From Quercus robur (Eukaryota; Streptophyta; Magnoliopsida; Fagales; Fagaceae): a DNA stretch of 64,000 bases. The notes beneath the pieces are model-generated. The model saw only the letters and a list, made by a program, of their open reading frames with translations. It made no database searches and had not been told where the DNA came from. The stretch spans positions 87,746,862 through 87,810,861 of the forward strand of contig NC_065535.1 in assembly GCF_932294415.1 (NCBI RefSeq), given 5' to 3'. The first letter of the stretch is position 1; each line of letters starts with the position of its first letter. Position numbers and translations under genes: made by a program. Shown piece after piece: positions 12,790 to 25,270 of the stretch.

Positions 12790-13125
12790 TAAATAAATTA
12801 ACATAATTACATATTTTAAAATTTTAATTGCTGAATTGTATGCTCTTTATGTTTTTAAAACACTTATCAAATTTCATGTGAATTATATATTATTTACTAT
12901 TTGATCCATAAACTTATTTTTTATGTATAATTTTAGATTACAAAAACTCGAAATTTAAAGATTTAATTGATGACATAACTATTGATATTTGATATTCTTG
13001 AAATTTTGCAAATACAGAGGATATAAGAAGAAAATGTAATCCAATGGTAAATTTGTCAAAATTCACATATAATAAAAGATATTGGGTGAAGTTGTAGCCT
13101 TAATCTATATCTAATTTTATCCAAA
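12790..13125. repeat. Dispersed repeat shared with 40130-40400
   Basis: Extended similarity to 40130-40400 in the same orientation. Both contain CTTTATG, ATCAAATTTCAT, a stretch ending TTATTTACTATT or TTATTTATTATT, and the identical run TTTTGCAAATACAGAGGATA. The 40-kb copy has short inverted ends (entry 40024-40455), suggesting a non-autonomous DNA element; clear ends are not visible in this copy. Confidence 0.6.
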
Positions 13126-13257
13126 GTGTAATTATGTTGGGTCTAAAAAAATTTAAGATGGTTCCAAATATTTTTTAAAAATAAAAAATCATAACACTTT
13201 TAAAATTTACATATAATAAATAATTTTCTTTCAGGTCAGCTAGCATATACCATTTTT

Positions 13258-13425
13258 TAGATCAAGATGATAGATTTTATTAACCAGTATCAGACTGAAC
13301 AATGAGAAAGAGAATTGGAGGACATTCATCAATCCATGAGAGAGGATCAGGATCAGGATCCTCCAACTCTTTTGAGAGCCCAGCTAAAGCATGGCCTGCC
13401 CGATTACCTTACTTAAAAAGCAAAA
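13258..13425 (-). pseudogene. LINE RNase H tail remnant
   Basis: The minus strand reads GNRAGHALAGLSKELEDP followed by SWIDECPPI, matching the last helix of the LINE RNase H domain (GNxxAHxLA) and the WxEexPP C-terminal tail of these proteins. It is a separate, short remnant from the one at 11282 and is not continuous with it. Confidence 0.6.
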
Positions 13426-15162
13426 GAAAATGAATAAACCAGAATTTCCTTTAATTCCAAGGCATAGCTATAAGCTTGCTGGACTAGATGAGTCATATTT
13501 GCATTTGAACCAGATACTCAAGATTCATTATGAAGAATCCACATCATACAAGCAGACACAGAAATCTTTTTTCAGATTTAATGACTTTAAGCAAGACATG
13601 GCCATGCACGTGGATAAAGTCGCTAAAAGCTATGTTATCAGCTGCAATCAATTGCAAAAATCAAGGAAAACACCTCCAAACCTCTGCAGAATTTCCATAT
13701 CATTCAAGCGTATACTTCAAAAGAAATGAAAGTCTTTAATTAGTGCATGCATGAACAGATTGCAGGACTTTTTCACATATGATAAAAGATCTTTATACTA
13801 TTGAGTGACGTTTAAGTTAACCTTTTCTATTCTCTCACATGTCTTTTGACTCATTTTTAAATTTTATTTGTGTTATAGAATTATTTTTTTATACAAGGAT
13901 CACCTGTATATCGAGTTTTCCAAATGTCTCATTTAATTCTGCAGTTTCTTTTGAACCCTCTATCACTTACAAATTATTAATAGAAGTTTTGTGAATAACA
14001 TGTAAAGTTCAATATTTTTTTCCCGTTTGAATAATAAATTAAAAAAAAAAAAATAGTTTAGGAGTCTTTTGACAATAATTTTAAAGTGTAAAATTATATA
14101 CAATCAATCACACACACAACTTGTAACAAAAATACAAAATAAGTAGTGCATACTTGTAACAACATTTAATATAAAACAAAGCAATCATTATGTAACAAAT
14201 ATTTAATTAACATAAAACAAATCAATCATTAATAGTATACGGGAAGAGCAAGTAATGGTTATGGGAGTGACTTCCATTAATTAGGATAGAGGCACAGGGC
14301 TCGAACACATTTTGAACATGGAATCTGACCTCGTTCATCTCAATAATTTCAAATTAATGTTAAAAATGTTGTCTGCCATTTATTTTACGTTTCTGAATTT
14401 TTGAGCACATTCTTGAAGGTAGTGTGAATCTTTGTATAAGTGCTTGCTTGGCCATTATATTATACCACAAATAAAACCAACAATTTCCCCAAGTCTGTCC
14501 AGGTATCAACCAGGAATCTTTGAGTACTTTTATGCAAGACCTTGGCCCAAAAAGAGGAGTCATTTTGTGGAAGACATATTTAAGACAGTAGTTGTTCTTG
14601 ACCTTTTTATACGCTCCATATCAAATGCACGTAGCCTCACACACGTTGTTAATTTCTAGTAGTTCAAGCAGTTTATACTTCTCCTATTATGGTCGAAATT
14701 ATGGATTTGATTAGGTCATGAATAATGCATTCAAACCATATCTTTTCATCATATTGAGTTGCAGTTTGAAGCAATTCATTAATATATATTTTTTTTCCTT
14801 TTTTTTGTCATTATTTTATGTACCCAACAATAATTTGCACCAAAAATTAGCTGTCAGTGAAATTTTAAATAATGTCTCTCTCTCTTTTTTTTGGAGACCC
14901 TATAGCTACATCATGTGTACTTCTTTTTTTTTTTTGGCTGGATGCATTATGTGTACCAATGGGTGAAGGAAGAAAAACTTTCTACAAAATAGGAATTTTT
15001 TTATATTTTATACTCTTCTCATTATCTCCTTGAAGTCAAAACAATCTTTTTCACACAATTGGTTAAAAGATTGCCCTTGTCGGCAGCAAGTAACAATTTG
15101 TTCAACCGTCAAAGGCGTCACATTGTGAAATTTTATTTGGAATTTTGTCTTATGATGATACT
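13426..15162. other. Gene-free spacer
   Basis: A 112-codon open frame at 13391-13729 has no recognisable similarity and partly overlaps the LINE remnant, so I do not call it a gene. The remainder is AT-rich, with poly(A) or poly(T) tracts near 14040, 14791 and 14926. Confidence 0.4.
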
Positions 15163-15218
15163 AAGTCCTATGTAGTTTCAACCAATATCCAAGTCCTATG
15201 TAGTTTCAACCAATATCC
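15163..15218. repeat. 28-bp tandem duplication
   Basis: Two perfect head-to-tail copies of a 28-base unit beginning AAGTCCTATGTAGTTTC. The identity of the copies suggests a recent slippage or duplication event. Confidence 0.9.
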
Positions 15219-16544
15219 AACATTCAGGCAAAGGGAACATTCAATTAGTTTGTGTGACAAAATAGTAAACATAACCAACACAAAGTTTACCGATAAATAT
15301 TTCCAACCTTGATTACTTGTATCTCAAAGTACAAAGGAACACTAACGATTTTTTCTCACCAAAAGCTACATTGGCCTAATCAACAACCAAGGCTTACAAA
15401 GCCATAGAGTCTGATGTTTCCCTTTAGAGTACACTCAGATTTTGCCCCTCACATGCACATGCTGTTGACACCTCCAACAACCTAGGTTATAAGTTATAAC
15501 AAGCAAGAAACAGTTGCTAAGGTTATATTAAGCATCACAATTCTTGACACCCCCAACAAATGAATGTTGTCACATTTGGGAACTACCTAAGACACAACTG
15601 CATGATGTCTTGGAGCCTTTCCGTGCTGCCAACGCTCAACAAAGACTGCATTTAGACCAATTTGTTGTCACCTATTAGACATATGTGCACAACCAAGCTA
15701 TATACGCACATGTTGTAGCCCAAGACAGGCCTTGTGGCAGCCTAAGAACACCGACCAGCACATAACCTTAGTCCATGCACCACAATGTGGAGGGCTTGCC
15801 CTGTAGCAATGCCATTTCCAAGTTTGGCCATCATAGTCCATATATATATAGCACATCAGTATCACCACCCATATGCAATCCAGCCACACTTGGCCTAGAG
15901 AGCCACAACCCAAAACATGTTTTTCTCATTTTAATCCAACATTCTACCTACTCATGTAGCCTAGCCCGAGCTTCCACACACGCAACCTAGACACTGCCCT
16001 ACAATCTGTACATGAACAAGTTCACGCAAAGCTGTCATGGCTCATTATATTATATATACTGCCCACAACACACACATGATCTTGGAGCTTGCCGACTATA
16101 AGTTTATTACTTTTGCAAAGATATTGTCACACACTCACACTCCCATTTAGCCAACATGAGTATGCATGCACCTCCGGTGACAGAAGCAATATAAATATAT
16201 ATATAAGATTTTGTTAACAGATACCTTAAATACATTCATTTTGAAAATACTTTTAGGAACTTTTACGATTTTTTTATTACAGTTTTTAGAGTCTAATGGG
16301 TGCACTTAAAACATTTGTTAATAAATTGTTTTAGGAATATTTTAGTACCACTTTTATAAGAAATATAAAAAATTGTAAAAAAAAAAAAAAATCAGTTGTT
16401 TTTATTATTTTTTTTAATTTTTCCATAAAATATTTCTAAAAAGTATTTTTCAAACAAATACCCTTAAAGCATTCACTAAAAAAATTCATTAATAAAACAT
16501 TAAATGCATCAATCTTAATCATTGTCATTGGACACTCGATTAAA
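15219..16544. other. Unclassified spacer, GC-richer than flanks
   Basis: From about 15400 to 16150 base composition is clearly less AT-rich than the surroundings and many short open frames appear on both strands, as in decayed transposon sequence. I cannot assign a family. 16210-16470 resembles the short AT-rich repeat also seen near 32195 and 47105 (TTGTTAA followed later by TTTTAGGAA). Confidence 0.35.
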
Positions 16545-16855
16545 ATTCATTTTTAAAAGTGAGGGAGGGTGTGTGTATATATATGTATATTATAAAAATG
16601 ATAAGAGGGGAGGAGGGAACGAAACCTAACTAAGACATATATACCTAATACCTCTCTCATGTCCATAAATTTGTTTGGCAGGCATGGTATAAGGTGCCAA
16701 CATTCATTTTTAAAAGTGAGGGAGGGTGTGTGTATATATATATATTATAAAAATGATAAGAGGGAGGAGGGAACGAAACCTACCTAAGACATATATACCT
16801 AATACCTCTCTCATGTCCATAAATTTGTTTGGCAGGCCTGTGTGTAAGGTGCCAA
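16545..16855. repeat. ~155-bp tandem duplication
   Basis: Two head-to-tail copies, 16545-16701 and 16702-16855, each beginning ATTCATTTTTAAAAGTGAGG and ending GGTGCCAAC. They differ only by a few substitutions and small length changes in a TATATA run and near GGCAGGC, so the duplication is fairly recent. No coding content is seen. Confidence 0.92.
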
Positions 16856-17768
16856 CACAAAGGCCAAAGCTATCCATACATTAGATTCTAATTCTGACTT
16901 TTGTAGTTATGTACCCAATTAACATGAGGTGGTTGCTTGTTGTAGTTATTGTATTGCTAAGCATTACTATTACTACTTTTTTGTTAAAAATTAATTGTTT
17001 GAAGAATACGTTTGTTGGCAGGATTGATGATTAAGATGATAATATAAAAAGTTAAGGGATGTTTAATTATGAATTGTTATTATGTCGGTTGATTTCTTAT
17101 CACTCCTCACTCCTCAACTCTCAATCAATGCAAATCATTTAAAGACTGAGTGCATCTTCTTCCCCACTTCTTTTGCTGTCTGGACTTTGGCATGCTTTAA
17201 CTCCTTGCTCCCTCTCTCTCTCTCTCTCTGTGTCTCAGTCATTGTCTTTATAGTTTATAGTATACTATTATTTTCTCTCTTATACTATATATTTCTCCAA
17301 GCTAAAAGTCATTGTTTATGTCCCGCAGTCATGCTTCTACACTTGATTTTCCATGTGCAAAGACCATAATGCTATGCTATTACTAGGCGAAGGGTCACTC
17401 TCAGTGTTTCAAAGCCCTCATGTGCCTTGTGTGATTTGCTCTTATTTTATCAAATCCAAGGTTGTCCAAATTATGAATGCAAGATTTTTACTTTATTTTA
17501 TTATTTCAAAGGAATGAATGCATGATTAATCATTCATCTAATAAGAAACAAATAGTGAATACATTATTATGCAGCCACTAACCCTCAAAAGAAAAATAGG
17601 AGAAAGAGAGAGAGAGAGAGAGTTTTGTGGGCTAACTCAAGGATCAAGGCCTATACTGTAGCCCAATTTCACATTATGATGTGAACTTGAACTACTTTAT
17701 AGAGTATAGATTGCTTAACATACATGATAAGACAAACATGACACTTAATTTTTCTTTTATTTTTATTT
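16856..17768. other. Gene-free spacer
   Basis: Contains a (CT)n run near 17212-17228 and a (GA)n run near 17605-17622. No gene or clear repeat is visible. Confidence 0.4.
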
Positions 17769-17959
17769 GAGAGATGCTACGTCTACAACATTTCTACAAC
17801 ATTTTTACAACAAATCACAAGTGGTTAGTTATTATTGGTTTAAATTTCAAACTAATGCTAAAATTACTTTTTTGCCCCAACAATAACAACTAGTAACAAC
17901 TTGTCACTTAGGATTTGTTGTAAAAATGTTGTAGAAATGTTGTAGACATATCATTTCTC
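17769..17959. mobile_element. MULE-type MITE with 9-bp target duplication
   Basis: A 191-base element whose two ends are inverted copies for about 45 bases. One arm begins GAGAGATGCTACGTCTACAA and the other, read from the right, begins GAGAAATGATATGTCTACAA; both continue through ACATTTTTACAACAAATC. It is flanked by the 9-base repeat TTTTTATTT at 17760-17768 and 17960-17968, the length typical of Mutator-like elements, although the repeat is low-complexity. Related copies lie at 51030-51195 and 52687-52850. Confidence 0.75.
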
Positions 17960-17968
17960 TTTTTATTT

Positions 17969-18285
17969 TTATGGAATCTGAGGATGTCCCATCAAGTGAA
18001 TGGTCTAGATGGTTGATTCTAGGTTATAATTATGGTTTCTTGAGTCTTACACTAAATGTGGCCCCATCATATACTTCGAATAAGCAATTAAGCATTGATT
18101 GAGGGGAAAAAGGAAACAACACAAGGGTCACTCGAGAGATAATGGGATTGGAGGAAGCTTTTTCAATGGTTAAAGTCAACAAAATACAATTTCCCACCAA
18201 CAAAATACATTTGTAGGCTTACTGCCAATGCCTTTTATAAGTATAACTAAACGACTTCTTCCCATAATATATCAGCTATTTTTCT

Positions 18286-18320
<35 letters not shown>

Positions 18321-19541
18321 TTCCAGAACTCCAAAAATTAATAAATTAAAGAAATGAACTTTCGTTTAATGGAATAGGGTAAGAGCACCTTCTAAACCTT
18401 TAATTCCTCACGTATAGAATTATCCACAAAGTTAGTTCATTTGTGAACTACAATTGCATTGCGATATAGACTTTGTAGTTAATGCATAAAGGCAAAGTTA
18501 GAATATTTATGCATTATGTGAGATCCTCGTGGACTTTGGACCGTCCAATTTCTTGCCATCGAGTGTCGAGGAGTACATGTTTCATTCCATTTCAAAGTAG
18601 ACATACTCTAAAGTCCTGAAAGTCCCATCAAACTATTTTACAAAAAATCAACAAGGGAATACAACTTTTGAAAAAAAATTGATTTTCAGGAAGAAAAAAT
18701 GGAAAAGAATCTTTATACTTTCCTATTACCACAAGTACAACATGAGCAGTGTTTAACTAAGTACTTTTTGACAGAAACTACTCTTTTTTTTCCCTGCAAT
18801 TTAGTTATACGAAGTCAAGAAAAACAAAAGTTTTGATAAATTTTTTTTTTTTTATATTTGTTGACGTGAATAATAAATTAAAAAAAAAAAAACGATGATA
18901 CTGATAATTGGTAAATGCTAAAATCATAACTTTTGTTACAATTTGTGCACATAATAAATTGTGAGTAGTGTAGTAAAAAAGGTGGGTCTACAACTTCACC
19001 ACTCACAACTCACCACGTGAATAAGTTTTGACAAAAATTATGATCTAACATTATTCAATTTAGTGTTTATGCACTACTCAATTAGTTACAAAGAGATAAA
19101 GCAAACTATAAGGATAAGAAAAAATAATAATTAATTTTTTGACAACTTTTCTATTTCTCCTAATGTTATAGCATCCCTAAAATGTTACATTAATAAATAA
19201 CAAATATGAACATTAAAAAAACAAAAGGGGTTTGATCAACAACAATTTGAAGAATCATTAAAACCCCACCTAACAAGCTCTGAATAAATTCACCAAACCC
19301 ATAACAGATGATATCTGTATTGAATCTGTGTCATTTATGGAGCCCAACCTCTGACACTGAGTAACCGTGCTTGGCCCTTTCTTTCCTTTTCCCAATATAC
19401 CCGTCTCCTAATGTGTTTCTCTTTCTCAATAAAGTGTGTCTTTTTTTCCCTCCTCATGTTCAACGCAAAGACAAAAGTTCATCTTTCACTTTGGCTGTTT
19501 GTACTTGTTGGCTTGTGAAAGACCTGCTAAAGCAAGACAAG
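17969..19541. other. Spacer and upstream region of the LRR kinase
   Basis: AT-rich, with an (AT)n run at about 18290-18316 and poly(T)/poly(A) pairs near 18841-18892. The last 100-200 bases before 19541 are probably the promoter and 5' leader of the receptor kinase. I could not identify a TATA box with confidence. Confidence 0.4.
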
Positions 19542-19710
19542 GTGAGACTCTCATTCTCTCTTGAAACATCGTTAGTTCTCGTATTCTCCATTTGTTAATT
19601 TGAATACTAATACAACTACTGGAGACATTTGTTTGTTTGTTATACTCAGTTTTTTGGGGCTTTATGGCCATTATAATTTATAACTTACAATGGTCCCCCT
19701 TCATTTGCAG
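19542..19710 (+). other. Probable intron in the 5' UTR of the LRR kinase
   Basis: A good donor (CAAG|GTGAGA at 19541/19542) and a good acceptor (TCATTTGCAG ending at 19710) bound a T-rich stretch upstream of the start codon. This is inference from splice-site quality only; a transcript would decide. Confidence 0.45.
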
Positions 19711-19973
19711 GAAAAAAAAGTTTCATTTTTAGGTGAGTTTAAGCCCAAGAGTTATATTTTCTTGAAACCCAAAACCACTGCAGACTGAGAGGTGCTGGTT
19801 TTGGTGTTGGATTCAGTGAAGTAGCACTGTATTTTTCTGAGATGGACCCAGAGCCATTTATGATGAGTAGTGGTGGTTTTGAAGTTGAGCAAGGATTTTG
19901 AGCTGGTTGGAGGGTTTTGGTTTCAATCTCCTTTCCCTCTACTTGTTTCTCACTCTTTGAGCTCATTTCCCAA

Positions 19974-22529
19974 ATGGGTTTTGGTTTGTTTGGCTCCATT
20001 TTGATTCTCACTCTATTCTTCGAGCTTTTGGCTTCTCAACAACCTAATTCAGATGGGCTCTTTGTCTCTGAGTTCTTGAAGGGGATGGGATTAGCCTCTT
20101 CCCACAACTTTTCTTCTCCTGTTTGTTCATGGCAAGGGGTTTTCTGTGATGGTGAAAAAGAACCTGTTACTGGGTTAGATTTCACTGGTTTAGGCCTCAC
20201 GGGTTATATTCCTGATACAACCATTGGCAAGCTCACAAAGCTTCGATCTTTGGATCTTAGTAACAACAAAATCATTGGCTTGCCTTCAGATTTGTGGAGT
20301 TTAGGCTCACTCAAGAGCCTTAATCTTTCCTCCAATCAGATTTCTGGGTCCCTCCCTAACAACATTGGCAATTTTGGTTTCCTAGAAAGCTTGGACCTTT
20401 CAAGGAATAATTTCTCTGGGGAAATTCCAGCAACCATAGGCTCCCTAGTCAGCCTGCAAGTCCTTAAACTTAATGGAAACAGATTTGAGCAAAGCATCCC
20501 AGCAGGAATTCTGAATTGCCGTTCTCTGGTCACCATTGATCTTTCACTGAATCAGCTAAATGGGGATCTTCCAGCTGGTTTTGGTGCTGCATTGTCCAAG
20601 CTCAAAACTTTGAACCTTGCAGGAAATGTGATTTATGGCAAGGATTCAGATTTCTCAGAAATGAAATCCATCACTAGCCTAAACATTTCTGAGAATGTGT
20701 TTCAGGGTTCTGTAATGGGTGTGTTTCAGGAACAGCTGGAGGTCATGGACCTGAGCAGGAACCAGTTTCAAGGTCACATATCTCAGGTACAATTCAATTC
20801 TAGTTACACTTGGTCTCATTTGGTTTATCTAGACTTGTCTGAGAATCAGCTTAGTGGAGAAATATTCCGCAATCTTAGTCAAGCCCAGAATCTCAAACAC
20901 CTTAATCTTGCATACAATAGATTTACTAGACAAGACTTTCCGAGTATTGAAATGCCCTTGGGTTTAGAATATCTTAATCTGTCAAGGACTAGTCTCACTG
21001 GTCATATTCCTTATGCAATCTCACTATTGCGTAATTTGAATACACTTGATCTTTCCCGGAACCATCTTACCGGGGAAATTCCGGTACCAAGTGTCAAAAA
21101 CCTCCAGATTATTGATGTTTCTCACAACAATTTGAGTGGAGAAGTTCCTTTGTCTCTCTTAGAGAAACTCCCATGGATGGGGGGGTTCAACTTCTCCTAC
21201 AATAACCTAAGCCTTTGTACAAATTTCCCCCCGGAAACTCTTGAAACATCATTCATTGGTTCCTCAAGCAGCTGTCCAATTGCTGCAAACCCCGTCCTCT
21301 TCAAAAGAAAACCTGCTAAACATAAGGGAACAACGCTTGCTCTAGCTCTAAGCCTCTCAATGATCTGCTTGCTTACTGGGTTGCTATTTATAGCATTTGG
21401 TTGCAGAAAGAAAACTAGAATGTGGGCTGTAAAGCAGACCTCATACAAAGAAGAACAAAATATTTCAGGCCCCTTTTCATTTAAGACTGATTCGACCACA
21501 TGGGTGGCTGATGTTAAGCAAGCAAATTCAGTGCCAGTAGTGATTTTTGAGAAACCATTGTTGAATATTACATTTGCAGACCTCTTGTCTGCAACTTCAA
21601 ATTTTGACCGTGGTACCCTTTTGGCTGAAGGCAAATTTGGGCCTGTTTATAGGGGGTTTCTACCTGGTGGAATTCATGTTGCAGTGAAAGTTTTGGTTCA
21701 TGGGTCGACATTGACAGATCAAGAAGCTGCAAGAGAACTCGAGTATCTTGGTCGAATCAAACATGCCAATCTTGTTCCATTGACAGGATATTGCTTAGCT
21801 GGGGACCAAAGAATTGCTATCTATGACTACATGGAGAATGGGAACTTGCAGAATTTGCTTCATGACTTGCCACTTGGAGTTCAAACTGTAGAGGATTGGA
21901 GCACAGATACATGGGAGGAAGAGGATAATGATGGTATTCAAAATGTTGGCTCTGAAGGGTTGTTAACAACTTGGAGATTTCGTCACAAAATTGCACTTGG
22001 TACAGCCCGAGCACTGGCATTTCTCCACCATGGTTGCTCACCTCCAATTATTCATAGAGATGTCAAAGCTAGTAGTGTTTATCTGGATTATAACTTGGAG
22101 CCAAGATTATCTGATTTTGGTCTGGCTAAGATTTTTGGCAATGGATTAGATGAGGAGATTGCTCGTGGATCACCAGGGTATGTGCCACCAGAGTTCACTC
22201 AGCTGGATTATGACTCCCCTACGCCAAAATCTGATGTATATTGCTTTGGGGTGGTTCTGCTTGAGCTGATTACAGGCAAAAAGCCAATCGGAGATGACTA
22301 TCCTGAGGCGAAAGAAACGAACTTGGTGTGTTGGGTTAGAGGATTAGTAAGGAATAGCCAAGGGTTAAGTGCCATTGATCCAAAAATACGTGATACAGGA
22401 CTAGATGACCAGATGGAGGAGGCCCTCAAGATTGGATATCTGTGCACAGCTGACCTTCCCTCAAAGCGACCAAGCATGCAGCAAATAGTTGGACTTCTTA
22501 AAGATATTGAACCAACATCTCATCAGTGA
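19974..22529 (+). CDS. LRR receptor-like protein kinase, At2g24230-type
   Basis: Single-exon gene of 851 residues, complete, closely resembling Arabidopsis At2g24230 over its whole length. Order: signal peptide (1 to about 21, hydrophobic [12 protein letters not shown]), the cap motif [10 protein letters not shown], about a dozen leucine-rich repeats to about residue 430, a transmembrane helix near 452-476 followed by basic CRKKTR, and a cytoplasmic kinase domain from about 530 to the end. The ATG at 19974 is chosen because MGFG precedes the signal peptide directly; the frame runs further upstream but without an ATG. Kinase landmarks are [10 protein letters not shown] (G-loop), VAVK (Lys572), HRDVKASS (Asp696) and DFG (Asp714). 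The metal-binding Asn expected five residues after the HRD Asp is Ser701, as I recall for the Arabidopsis relative. An acidic insert (TWEEEDNDG) sits before the HRD motif. Ligand and pathway are unknown to me. Confidence 0.95.
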   Translation: MGFGLFGSILILTLFFELLASQQPNSDGLFVSEFLKGMGLASSHNFSSPVCSWQGVFCDGEKEPVTGLDFTGLGLTGYIPDTTIGKLTKLRSLDLSNNKIIGLPSDLWSLGSLKSLNLSSNQISGSLPNNIGNFGFLESLDLSRNNFSGEIPATIGSLVSLQVLKLNGNRFEQSIPAGILNCRSLVTIDLSLNQLNGDLPAGFGAALSKLKTLNLAGNVIYGKDSDFSEMKSITSLNISENVFQGSVMGVFQEQLEVMDLSRNQFQGHISQVQFNSSYTWSHLVYLDLSENQLSGEIFRNLSQAQNLKHLNLAYNRFTRQDFPSIEMPLGLEYLNLSRTSLTGHIPYAISLLRNLNTLDLSRNHLTGEIPVPSVKNLQIIDVSHNNLSGEVPLSLLEKLPWMGGFNFSYNNLSLCTNFPPETLETSFIGSSSSCPIAANPVLFKRKPAKHKGTTLALALSLSMICLLTGLLFIAFGCRKKTRMWAVKQTSYKEEQNISGPFSFKTDSTTWVADVKQANSVPVVIFEKPLLNITFADLLSATSNFDRGTLLAEGKFGPVYRGFLPGGIHVAVKVLVHGSTLTDQEAARELEYLGRIKHANLVPLTGYCLAGDQRIAIYDYMENGNLQNLLHDLPLGVQTVEDWSTDTWEEEDNDGIQNVGSEGLLTTWRFRHKIALGTARALAFLHHGCSPPIIHRDVKASSVYLDYNLEPRLSDFGLAKIFGNGLDEEIARGSPGYVPPEFTQLDYDSPTPKSDVYCFGVVLLELITGKKPIGDDYPEAKETNLVCWVRGLVRNSQGLSAIDPKIRDTGLDDQMEEALKIGYLCTADLPSKRPSMQQIVGLLKDIEPTSHQ

Positions 22530-24738
22530 TGAAATGTGAAAAATGGGGTAGTATGGAAATTGCTTTATTCCCTTTTTGTTCTTTATGAGTTATTTTTATG
22601 CTGCCTTGGGAGGGAATGTACAGTGGTCCTGAAATTCTGTTTTGGTTTTGATGTCTTTCTTTTTCCCTTTCCATTGTTGGTGGCATAAAAGCTTAATTTA
22701 TATACAAAAAACGTTTGATCTTTCAAACATGGTATCTCCTTGCAGCTTTACATCTAGTATTAGAATTCACTTGATTCCAGAGAAGCCTCTGAAGCAAATT
22801 TAGCTTAAAATTTTGTAGGCATACTCATGAGATGAGTTTTGGGTTTTGTTTCTTTTCAGTGTTAATGACTTGGAATGAGGACTCAAAACCCAAAACTTGT
22901 ATGCTGGTTTAGGGGTCTCTCTCCTCGAGAGAAATGCTTGTGGTTGCTGCATGATATGCAAACTTGTATCCTAGTATATTTATTCTTCTATAGTGCTATT
23001 TCTACAACTAGAATATGTGGTAGACGTGGTGTCAGAGGTATGGTGCCATTACTCTAATTTGTTTCTAGTCATGGACCACCCTGGACCATAAATTGATCAA
23101 TGGTTGTTTTTTTGTGGCTATGTACATGCGAGAATAGCAGCAGCACTTTGTTTTTTTGTTTAATTGAGGTGAGCTTGGACTAACACATATGGTTATTAAG
23201 TCTCATCAATGAATCCTCTTCATATAATTAGCAAAAGAAAGAATAGCAGCACTTGTTATAGGATTTGGTTAGGTCATAAGTGTACAAATAACATTTTCTT
23301 TGAGTCTTACTTTTTTGGAAATTGAAACACATATTTAGCAAAATTGTAGTCCGTTTTGTCAATATAAAGCTGGTATCAACCACTGGTTACTACAGAGACG
23401 ATACAGAGATTCCTAATCCTACAAAAAATTATACTAGTATTTTATAGCATTATATTATTCTTTACGTACATTACTAAAAATATTGCTAAGTTCATGTTCA
23501 TGATAATATAAATTTACAGTGAGAGGTTCCTACCACACTCGATACTAATAAAGGACACATGCATACCTTATCATAATAAGATGGGGACTGCAAATATAGC
23601 TAATACCTAATAAGGACATTATCATTATAATTCTCAAAATGGGGTGGATTGGTTAATTGGTTTGGTTGATGAGCATGTCAATATTTTTCACTTTTGAGAG
23701 TTTGACTAAAGGAAAAAAAAGTAAAAGTTTCCTGTTATCAGTTTGGCAAATGTTAACAAGCACGGCATAGGTGCTTGTTAAGGTTGTACAAAAGTGAGTC
23801 TCATTTAATAAAAAAAATTAAATAAATAAATTAAAAGGGCATAAAACTAGTCTTTTTGTTTATTTTAATATTTTGTCTTTATACAAAATTGACTTCACAC
23901 TGAAATATATGATATAAAACTATAAAAAAAGACAAAATTGTACCAAAAAAATTATAAAATTACCGGATGCCCGTTAATACAACCCAATAAATTTTACTAT
24001 GGCAGTGCAAGAAAAAAAAAAAAAAGGAACAAAAGGCAAAGCAAAACAACAACTTAGCAAAGACGACGACGACAACAACAATAAGCGTCAGCAAAAATGG
24101 TACTTGCTCTCATTTCTATCAAGTGTGGAACCTTTTCCTTTCGGCCTGTGGAAAAGAATTACTCTTTCTATTATTCTACACTACTACAAATAGATTAAAT
24201 AAACCAAAAAAAGAAAAGAAAAGCATATTTCTTTGACTGAATAATTAAGGCCGGCGTAGAATTCTTGTCCCCTTATTTTCATATAGGAATTTCCACACCA
24301 ATTATGATCACAAAACAATTGTATGTATAAGTGATTATAACTGTTGAATTGAAGTGATGACTCAAGCCTTATGTTCCAACTGGTGGCAATAATAATTTTC
24401 AAACACAATTATCATGAGTTGCAGCTGCTAAAGTCATGCGTTAAAAGTTTTATGCTGGACTAACATCATTCATATACCACTCGACCTTTAGAAAAGATCT
24501 TCCAAAATCATGTTTGACTAAGATTAAAATTATGTATGACCCAAAATAGTTCCCATAGTAATGAGTATTAAAATTTTGTAATCCAAAACTCTGGCTAATC
24601 TAATCAGTGATGCACTATGCAATATATCTTTTTCTACAAATATTAATTATCATGACATTGTAATAGACATCAAAATCGTTCATTGGCAAGGTAAAAAAGC
24701 ATGGCAATTATTTAAGATTTATGTGACGTGCTTCTAAT

Positions 24739-24783
24739 AGTTTAATAAAGTTATTCTCAAAAAAAAAAAAGTTTAATAAAGTT
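24739..24783 (+). mobile_element. Tail-only retroposon insertion with 14-bp target duplication
   Basis: The perfect direct repeat AGTTTAATAAAGTT (24739-24752 and 24770-24783) flanks only ATTCTC plus a run of A. The LINE copy ending at 26884 also has TTTCTC before its poly(A), so this looks like a LINE-type insertion in which reverse transcription stopped within a few bases of the tail. Confidence 0.7.
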
Positions 24784-25145
24784 TCTAGGAGTGATTGAGT
24801 CAAACAAATGACTTCTGTGGGAGGAGGGTTTAGGGAAGGAAAGACCACCTCATCTGTACAGACTAACACAAATTTTTGTAAAAATATCTATTCCTTTGAG
24901 GCTCACCGACGACATTTTGATGATTACAGTCATGTTGCATCAGTTAAATACAGTAATAGTTCTATTTTTGTAAGTTTTTATGGTCATACCTTTATGTGGA
25001 AATGGGGAGATTATTTATAGGTACAGATTGATCCCCATTTCTTGCTTGGATATGTCCCACTAATCTCATGCTTTGGAGCTATCGTGACTCATATCACTTA
25101 GACACTCTAATTTGTAGGGCGCAACTAGGCAATTTTGTCCTGCTG

Positions 25146-25270
25146 AATGAAGAGAGAATCACATCATATTAGATGTGATATAAGGTAGTTGTGGCACAAT
25201 AAATGTCGAAAATGAAGAGAATCACATCACATTAGATGTAATGCGAGGTAGTTGTGGCACAATAATGTCA
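25146..25270. repeat. ~65-bp imperfect tandem duplication
   Basis: Two copies of a unit containing AGAGAATCACATCA, TTAGATGT and AGGTAGTTGTGGCACAATAA, with several substitutions between them, so older than the duplications at 15163 and 16545. Confidence 0.85.

Noticed and set aside
13391-13729. 112-codon open frame on +
   Set aside because: No similarity to a known family, and the first part overlaps the antisense of a LINE RNase H remnant. Probably chance.
23999-24193. Lys- and Asp-rich small open frame
   Set aside because: Composed of A-rich and GAC/AAC microsatellite-like sequence; no domain and no gene context.
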